From: Pseudomonadota bacterium
GTDB taxonomy: Bacteria > Pseudomonadota > Gammaproteobacteria > Burkholderiales > Thiobacillaceae
Assembly: GCA_021802595.1 (NCBI GenBank)
Contig: JAJZRT010000080.1
Location: forward strand, 1-10,398
Length of the DNA: 10,398 bases
Direction: 5' to 3'
Below the pieces are notes generated by a model. That model was not told where the DNA came from, did not search any database, and worked only from the letters and a program-made list of their open reading frames with translations. The position numbers were made by a program, and so were the translations under genes. This document shows, one piece after another, positions 6,336 to 10,398 of the stretch. Position 1 is the first letter of the stretch, and the number at the start of each line of letters is the position of its first letter.

Positions 6336-6764
6336 ATGCGTAAAGCACAACAAGGTTTCACCCTGATCGAACTGATGATCGTCGTGGCGATCATCGGTAT
6401 TCTGGCTGCAATCGCGATTCCGGCCTATCAGGACTATGTCACACGTGCCAAGTGGCAGGACAACATCATGTCCATTGAATCGACCAAACTGGCTGTTGCG
6501 CAGTGTGCACAGGAAAATTCTGGCGTCACCACGAATTGCGTGACCGCCACTAATTTGGGTATTGCTGCTCTGCCGGCCCCGCCCACTGCGGCATTGACCC
6601 TCAGTGCTCCTTCTGCTTCGACGGTGCGGTTCCATTTGGTGGGTACTGCGGCCGTCGGTAGCTGCACGGTGGATCTGGACGGCGACACCTCGGGTGCTAC
6701 CAGCATGACTTGGAAATTTACCAACACGGGTTGCACCAAGTCCAAGACCGGTGTGGGCACCTAA
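6336..6764 (+). CDS. pilA: Type IV major pilin (PilA/PilE-like prepilin)
   Basis: This 142-residue prepilin has a short leader MRKAQQG, cut after Gly7 by the PilD peptidase, with the new N-terminal Phe methylated. The following [20 protein letters not shown] is the classic hydrophobic assembly helix with Glu at mature position 5. Four cysteines (57, 68, 110, 133) suggest two disulfides; Cys110-Cys133 would close the C-terminal D-region. Residues 79-97 are rich in Ala, Pro, Ser and Thr ([18 protein letters not shown]), a type of segment often O-glycosylated in pilins. AAGGAG lies 7 nt before the ATG. A sigma-54 promoter precedes it, a strong terminator follows, and the next gene is a PglL/Wzy_C-type transferase. 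The pilin fibre would serve twitching, adhesion or DNA uptake. Confidence 0.94.
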   Translation: MRKAQQGFTLIELMIVVAIIGILAAIAIPAYQDYVTRAKWQDNIMSIESTKLAVAQCAQENSGVTTNCVTATNLGIAALPAPPTAALTLSAPSASTVRFHLVGTAAVGSCTVDLDGDTSGATSMTWKFTNTGCTKSKTGVGT

Positions 6765-6784
6765 TCCACTCTGACTCGGAGAAT

Positions 6785-6814
6785 GCCCCTCCCTTGTGGA
6801 GGGGCTTTTGTTTT
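6785..6814 (+). terminator. Intrinsic terminator after the pilin gene
   Basis: GCCCCTCC (6785-6792) and GGAGGGGC (6798-6805) pair perfectly around CTTGT, followed by TTTTGTTTT. It lies 20 nt after the pilin stop and just before the next gene. It probably limits read-through, giving abundant pilin mRNA and little transferase mRNA. Confidence 0.9.
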
Positions 6815-6822
6815 CCGGGTAT

Positions 6823-8247
6823 ATGGATGAAAACGGCACCATGAGCTTTCTCGTTACACCACTACTGATCACCGGCTTGATGCTTCTGATGGCCACCGGA
6901 GCGGACTGGAATGCAGATTTGGCTTGGTATGACCAGCATCGTATTGAGCAGATCGGCTTGCTTAGCGTGACGGCACTGGGTGCGCTGACTATCTGGCATC
7001 AGGATATTGTGCGATCCGTTGCGTACTTGCCCAGGTGGGTTAGGTGGGCGTTGGCTTGGGCTTGGGGGTTGGGGTTAGTGTCTATCGCTGCCGCGTCGTA
7101 TCCACGCTATGCAGCGCTGGAATGGGCGACGCTGTTGTTGCTGCTCGGGTTGGCTTTGTTGTTGGGCGAGCAGGCCAGGCGGGGCATGATCCAATTCGAC
7201 ATTTGGGCGATCCGCCTCGTCGTGTCGCTGGCAGTTGTGATCGCACTGAAGCTCATGGCGAGCTATCTGGCAGCCCTCATTGCAGTTGGCCATCTGGATA
7301 CGATCATGCTGTTTGAGGGCACATTCTCGAACAGGCGTTTCTTCGGCCAGGTCGCCAGCATGGCAGTACCGTTGCTGGGGTATCCTTTATTAAAGCGCGA
7401 TGTGTCACGCATACAGTGGTGGGGCCTGTACGTCCTGTTGTCGGTATGGTGGATGCTGATTATCGTTTCTGGGACGCGCGGAACGTGGGTGGCATTGGGT
7501 GCGGCGGCTGGGGCTCTGGCGCTGGTGGCTTGGCATGCCTGTCATCGCTGGTTACGAATTCAGTTACTGGCGGCCATGGCTGGCGTACTGTTGTTTGTCT
7601 TAATGTTCGTGTGGATCCCACTCTGGTTGGGGCAGGATGCCTCGATTGAAGATCGCCTATCCAATTTGGCAACCCTGAGCGGCCGCGGCGCGCTGTGGCA
7701 TCTGGCATGGATGCAGATTGTGGCACATCCCTGGTTGGGTATCGGCCCCATGCATTTAGCAGCCATACGCAACGGCTTCGGTGCCCATCCACACAATGCG
7801 CTGCTGCAATTGGCGGCTGAATGGGGGATACCAGCCACGTTGGCGCTCCTCTTGCCTGTTGCTTCGGGATTGATCGTTTTGCTGGCCGGTTTGCTCCGAT
7901 TGGCTGTTTCACACAGCCTCCTGTTGGTATGTCTGACCGCCAGTTTGTTGGCCGCTAGTGTTCAATCCATGGTGGATGGCGTCATTGTCATTCCGTATAC
8001 ACAAGTCTGGCTGGCATTAATCGCAGGGTGGGCACTTGGTGTATATGCCCGGGGTACAACGCAGATTGTTCCCGCTTCGCGGCTGGTACGTGTGGGGATA
8101 CCGGTTTTAACCCTGTTGGCGCTTGCCGCGCTGCTCAATGGCGTTTATCCGGAGATATTCAACCGTGCCGAAGCGACCAAAGTATTTGTTGATGCCGGAA
8201 ACCAACTGATTCCGCCGCGTTACTGGGCGGTGGGCTGGATTCCATGA
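6823..8247 (+). CDS. Wzy_C/PglL-like O-antigen ligase family membrane protein, probable pilin O-oligosaccharyltransferase
   Basis: This 474-residue polytopic membrane protein has about 11-12 hydrophobic segments. It carries the Wzy_C pattern shared by WaaL ligases and PglL/PilO pilin transferases: FSNRRFFGQ (168-175), SGTRGTW (216-222), GRGALWHLAW (287-296), HPWLGIGP (302-309), the periplasmic AHPHN (321-325) with the likely essential His324, then QSMVDG (381-386) and PPRYWAVGW near the end. Such enzymes move a lipid-linked glycan onto a protein or lipid A in the periplasm. Its place directly behind the pilin gene favours pilin glycosylation; an O-antigen ligase is the alternative. Start choice: ATG 6823 or ATG 6841, both with weak ribosome sites; a GTG at 6796 lies inside the terminator. 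The gene looks less GC-rich and richer in TTG codons than its neighbours, and mobile debris follows, which hints at acquisition. Confidence 0.82.
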   Translation: MDENGTMSFLVTPLLITGLMLLMATGADWNADLAWYDQHRIEQIGLLSVTALGALTIWHQDIVRSVAYLPRWVRWALAWAWGLGLVSIAAASYPRYAALEWATLLLLLGLALLLGEQARRGMIQFDIWAIRLVVSLAVVIALKLMASYLAALIAVGHLDTIMLFEGTFSNRRFFGQVASMAVPLLGYPLLKRDVSRIQWWGLYVLLSVWWMLIIVSGTRGTWVALGAAAGALALVAWHACHRWLRIQLLAAMAGVLLFVLMFVWIPLWLGQDASIEDRLSNLATLSGRGALWHLAWMQIVAHPWLGIGPMHLAAIRNGFGAHPHNALLQLAAEWGIPATLALLLPVASGLIVLLAGLLRLAVSHSLLLVCLTASLLAASVQSMVDGVIVIPYTQVWLALIAGWALGVYARGTTQIVPASRLVRVGIPVLTLLALAALLNGVYPEIFNRAEATKVFVDAGNQLIPPRYWAVGWIP

Positions 8248-8258
8248 TACTGGCCTAA

Positions 8259-8319
8259 GGAAGCGCTGAACAAGTCCTTCGACAAGCTCAGGACGAACGG
8301 CAACTTGTTCAGCGCTTCC
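8259..8319. repeat. Long hairpin with REP-like core
   Basis: GGAAGCGCTGAACAAGT (8259-8275) and its exact reverse complement (8303-8319) frame a 27-nt centre. The centre contains CTTCGACAAGCTCAGGACG followed by AACGG, which I recognise as the type of short repeat scattered through many proteobacterial genomes. The core can form a nested stem from TCCT (8275-8278) and AGGA (8290-8293). It starts 12 nt after the transferase stop and lacks a T-run. It may stabilise the mRNA 3' end or act as a target for REP-associated or IS transposases. Confidence 0.8.
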
Positions 8320-8436
8320 CTAAGTAGGGGATACAGTGGAATCGATTTTCTGATGCTTGGCTGTAGATGATTTCAATTGTCGAAGTTCAGACATGATCTG
8401 ACAGTTGTCCCGTTTTGACGGTGCCTGATTGTCAGG
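8320..8436. other. Gene-free stretch, possible IS end
   Basis: No gene is seen. It lies between the hairpin repeat and the transposase debris. A segment at 8378-8404 starts TGTCGAAGTTCAG and ends ATCTGACAG. It could be the outer end of the element whose transposase tail follows on the minus strand, since IS481-family ends usually begin TGT. CCTGA-TTG-TCAGG at 8425-8437 forms a small hairpin after the minus-strand stop. Both are tentative. Confidence 0.35.
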
Positions 8437-8577
8437 TCAGTTGAAGTTTTTGACCTTCTCCTGCCATGCCTCCATTCCTGCGATCAAAGTTTGAAGAGGC
8501 GTGCGTCCGCAACACATCTTACCTTGGTGCGTGCACTCGCCGTTGTAGTGCGCCAGCCAAACATCCAGATCGGCTTC
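8437..8577 (-). pseudogene. C-terminal fragment of an IS481-like DDE transposase
   Basis: The last 46 or so codons before the stop at 8437 read ADLDVWLAHYNGECTHQGK, then MCCGRTPLQTL and a short charged end. This is the usual C-terminus of IS481-type integrase-core transposases, where the family shows YN.ERTHQGK and G+TP.QT. The DDE catalytic part, which should lie to the right, is absent. Instead the frame continues without a break into a different transposase (from about 8578). One substitution is visible: Cys for the usual Arg before THQG. Not functional on its own. The family assignment is by recognition of this short segment only. Confidence 0.6.
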
Positions 8578-8970
8578 CGCCGGCTGCGTCTGGTCAGCCG
8601 TGTCCAATGCATTCAGATGGAGCTCGATACTGTCATCGATCTGCCTCATCCGCTGCTCAAGCCTGTGGAGCGTGAAGTTCTTGCCGCGATTGTTGACCGC
8701 CTTGAACTTGCTCACCTATGGCAATGATGGCTTGGGTGAACAGATTGAGCTGGTGGCATGTCGCCACGAAGTGTCTGCAACATTGCGGGTGCCCGTGCCG
8801 TAGTCACGCCGAAATCCGGCAATGGCCTTGAAGTGCGGAGCGAGTCGCCGGTGAGCCACATCAGCTCGACTCAGTTCGACATTGTTTTGCGCTTCCCGCT
8901 TCAGGCGCCGGCTGGGTTGAATGCGATTCAGATAACCGTAGATGCGGAAGTTTTCACACAGCCTCGGCCG
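8578..8970 (-). pseudogene. Decayed N-terminal part of an IS1182-like (DUF772/DDE) transposase
   Basis: Read right to left, three frames together rebuild a familiar transposase N-terminal half: IYGYLNRIQPSRRLKREAQN, NVELMWLTG, RLAPHFKAIAGFRRDYG, TGTRNV, CRHFVATCHQLNLFTQAIIA, SKFKAVNNRGKNFTLHRLEQ, RMRQIDDSIELHLNALDTAD. The order and wording fit IS1182/IS5-group transposases (LMWLTG.LAPDFKTIA.FR, then KAVNN+.+NFT). Disruptions: an imperfect 10-bp tandem duplication at 8861-8880 plus a 1-nt loss near 8844-8850, a 1-nt loss near 8779-8782, and a frameshift (probably a 2-nt loss) near 8713-8720. The start of the protein is blurred near 8945-8975 and the C-terminal half is replaced by the IS481-like tail. 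Clearly a relic. Confidence 0.68.
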
Positions 8971-8982
8971 AAACCAGTCCCC

Positions 8983-9705
8983 TCAAAACCGCTCATCTAC
9001 ACGCAAATAACGCCATTGACCCGGCGGCAGTCTCCCCAGCGGAACGCGGCCCAGCCGGATGCGTTTCATCGAGAGCACCTGCAGGCCGACGGCTTCGCAC
9101 AGGTGCGCGATCTGCCCGGGCTGGGCACCCTTTAGCGCGACACGCAGGCGGTTTTCGCTTTGCCAGCTGACCTTGATGGCGGGCGGGATGCGGCCCTTGT
9201 AGGGAATGCCGCGGTTCAGCCGCTTGAGGCCGTCCGGGGGCAGCTCGCCGGCGACTTCGACGATGACTTCGTGTTCCAGCGTGGCGGCGTCTTCGGTCAG
9301 CTTGCGTGCGACGCGCCAGTCCTGGGTGAAGACGACGAGGCCGCTGGCGGAGGGTTCCAGCGGCACGCACAAGGTCAACTGGGCAAAGTGCTTTTTCAGC
9401 GGGCGGATGCCGGAAGCGTCTTCGCTCCACAGGGTGGCGGGGCCGAGTAGTTGCGGTGTGGGCTGGTCGCCGTCGCTGAGGTCATGGTCAGACGGTTTGT
9501 GCAGCAGCAGGGTGACGGGTGCCGCCTGGGACAGGTCGGCCTGGGGGTCAATTTCGATGCGCTGATCGGTGACGCGGAACTGGGGTTCCTCGACCACCAC
9601 ACCGCCCACCCGCACCCAGCCGCCGGTAATGAAGAGTTCGGCTTCGCGGCGCGAACAGGCACGCAGTTCGGCGACGCGCTTGGCAAGGCGGATGGGTTCG
9701 GTCAT
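8983..9705 (-). CDS. S4-domain RsuA/RluB-family protein with a degenerate pseudouridine synthase active site
   Basis: This 240-residue protein has an N-terminal S4 RNA-binding domain (residues of about 3-50: RLAKRVAELRACSRREAELF, GGWVRVGG). A domain laid out like the RsuA/RluB/RluE/RluF pseudouridine synthases follows: LLLHKP (66-71), PLEPSASGLVVFTQDWR (115-131), and the C-terminal GQIAHLCEAVGLQVLSMKRI with LGRLPPGQWRYLRV. The catalytic motif of the family is G-R-L-D-x-x-T/S-x-G-L; here it is P-L-E-P-S-A-S-G-L, so Arg becomes Pro115 and the nucleophilic Asp becomes Glu117. The usual K-x-Y-x-V is EHEVIVEV, without the Tyr. It may bind RNA without modifying it, or be an unusual synthase. I believe similar proteins occur in other betaproteobacteria. 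The ATG at 9705 has no clear ribosome site. Confidence 0.85.
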   Translation of the reverse strand: MTEPIRLAKRVAELRACSRREAELFITGGWVRVGGVVVEEPQFRVTDQRIEIDPQADLSQAAPVTLLLHKPSDHDLSDGDQPTPQLLGPATLWSEDASGIRPLKKHFAQLTLCVPLEPSASGLVVFTQDWRVARKLTEDAATLEHEVIVEVAGELPPDGLKRLNRGIPYKGRIPPAIKVSWQSENRLRVALKGAQPGQIAHLCEAVGLQVLSMKRIRLGRVPLGRLPPGQWRYLRVDERF

Positions 9706-9790
9706 GGCGGGATGGCGTGTGCGGGTCCACCGAGTTTAACGCTGCGTCTCCCGTGTGGGGGCTCCGCGCATGGCCGCTGTCGCTACGCGG

Positions 9791-9820
9791 TTGTTATTGC
9801 TGCATCGGGCGCGGTATGCT
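9791..9820 (+). promoter_or_regulatory. Candidate promoter of the dienelactone hydrolase gene
   Basis: TTGTTA (9791-9796) and TATGCT (9815-9820) are 18 nt apart, about 54 nt before the ATG, in the region between two divergent genes. Both boxes are partial matches to the sigma-70 consensus. Confidence 0.45.
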
Positions 9821-9835
9821 TTTGGACCGCCAACC

Positions 9836-9854
9836 CGATCGCCAGGCGCGATCG
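9836..9854. repeat. 7-bp inverted repeat in the leader of the hydrolase gene
   Basis: CGATCGC (9836-9842) and GCGATCG (9848-9854) are perfect inverted copies around CAGGC. They lie between the candidate promoter and the GGAG ribosome site, so they could be an operator or an mRNA hairpin. Role unknown. Confidence 0.4.
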
Positions 9855-9873
9855 ATCAATCTTGGAGACGCCC

Positions 9874-10398
9874 ATGAAAACTGCACTTGCCCTGTCATTG
9901 TTGCTTTTCACTTCATCCGCCCTTGCCGCCGTGGTGGGCAGGGATGTCAGCTACAAGGCGGGCGACACGGTCATGAAGGGCTTCCTGGCATACGACGATG
10001 CGGTCAAGGGCAAGCGTGCCGGTGTGCTGGTGGTGCCCGAATGGTGGGGCGCCAACGATTACGCACGCAAGCGGGCGCACATGCTGGCCGACGCAGGCTA
10101 TGTGGCGCTGGTGGTCGACATGTACGGCAACGGCCAGACGACCGACAACCCTAAGGAGGCCGGTGAACTGTCGGGCGCCATAAACAAGAATCCGGCGCTG
10201 AGGCTGGCACGCTTTCAGGCGGGCGAGAAATTCCTCGCCCACCAGCCCAACGTGAAAAAGGGCGACATGGCCGCGCTGGGCTACTGCTTCGGCGGCGGCG
10301 TGGTGCTCAACATGGCGCGCGCCGGCGAGCCGCTCAAGGCGGTGGTCAGCTATCATGGCGTGCTGGCCACCGATACTCCGGCCAAGCCCGGCGACATC
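9874..10398 (+). CDS. Secreted dienelactone hydrolase family protein (5' part)
   Basis: The gene is open to the right edge; 175 codons are present of perhaps 240-265. ATG 9874 follows GGAG at 9864-9867 by 6 nt. Residues 1-18 or 19 are a Sec signal peptide (MKTALALSLLLFTSSALA), so the enzyme is probably periplasmic. The mature part shows the DLH alpha/beta-hydrolase pattern: GVLVVPEWWGANDYARKRA (50-68), ADAGYVALVVDMYGNG (72-87), and the nucleophile elbow GYCFGG (136-141) with Cys138, the cysteine used instead of serine in this family. The Asp and His of the triad are not placed; the His should lie beyond the window. It hydrolyses an ester or lactone; the substrate cannot be told. No chlorocatechol pathway genes adjoin it. 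Overlapping open frames on either strand lack these motifs. Confidence 0.9.
   Translation, partial: MKTALALSLLLFTSSALAAVVGRDVSYKAGDTVMKGFLAYDDAVKGKRAGVLVVPEWWGANDYARKRAHMLADAGYVALVVDMYGNGQTTDNPKEAGELSGAINKNPALRLARFQAGEKFLAHQPNVKKGDMAALGYCFGGGVVLNMARAGEPLKAVVSYHGVLATDTPAKPGDI

Noticed and set aside
6796..6822. GTG start of the transferase at 6796
   Set aside because: It lies inside the stem-loop of the pilin terminator and has no ribosome site.
8259..8319. CRISPR or phage attachment site reading of the hairpin
   Set aside because: There is only one inverted pair, no spaced direct repeats, no cas genes and no integrase.
5395..8320. tRNA-Lys as the attachment site of an integrated island reaching to the transposase debris
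   Set aside because: No copy of the tRNA 3' end is seen downstream, there is no integrase gene, and the tRNA terminator and small secreted protein gene look native.
9717..10154. Plus-strand open frame overlapping the hydrolase in another frame
   Set aside because: It has no domain or ribosome site, while the frame from ATG 9874 gives a signal peptide and the DLH motif GYCFGG and stays open to the window end.

Overview
The window reads as chromosomal DNA of a GC-rich Gram-negative bacterium, most likely a betaproteobacterium and perhaps a Thiobacillus-like sulfur oxidiser. This rests on the tol-pal-cpoB-queE-queC gene order, the style of the proteins, a YeeE/YedE sulfur-compound transporter and a type IV pilin. 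The taxon is inference; there is no rRNA or other decisive marker. The first nine bases equal the 3' end of the common Illumina adapter, so the left edge is probably a contig end with untrimmed adapter.

Left part (1-3892, all +): the 3' part of tolB, then pal, cpoB, queE and queC, closely packed with ATGA overlaps at pal/cpoB and queE/queC. The first three belong to the envelope-spanning Tol-Pal system, which keeps the outer membrane attached during division. The last two make the 7-deazaguanine intermediates of queuosine. After an AT-rich promoter-like gap comes a YeeE/YedE-type membrane transporter (4100-5281) with three conserved cysteines.

Middle (5313-5900): a tRNA-Lys(TTT) gene with a good sigma-70 promoter and a perfect 12-bp terminator stem. 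That terminator probably also serves the convergent small secreted protein gene (5562-5900, -).

Right of that (5901-8320): a regulatory region with several palindromes and a well-formed sigma-54 promoter drives a type IV major pilin. The pilin gene ends in a strong terminator and is followed at once by a Wzy_C/PglL-like O-antigen ligase or pilin O-oligosaccharyltransferase. The ligase gene looks less GC-rich than its surroundings. It is closed by a 17-bp inverted repeat enclosing a REP-like sequence.

8320-8980 is a small transposon graveyard: the C-terminal end of an IS481-like transposase fused in frame to a decayed N-terminal part of an IS1182-like transposase, both on the - strand. Then follow an S4-domain RsuA/RluB-like protein whose catalytic aspartate is replaced by glutamate (8983-9705, -) and, divergently, the 5' part of a secreted dienelactone-hydrolase-family protein that runs off the right end.

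No clearly new multi-gene system is visible. The points most worth following up are the degenerate-active-site pseudouridine synthase homologue, the sigma-54 pilin/glycosyltransferase cassette bordered by mobile debris, the palindromes upstream of the pilin, and the chimeric transposase ORF.
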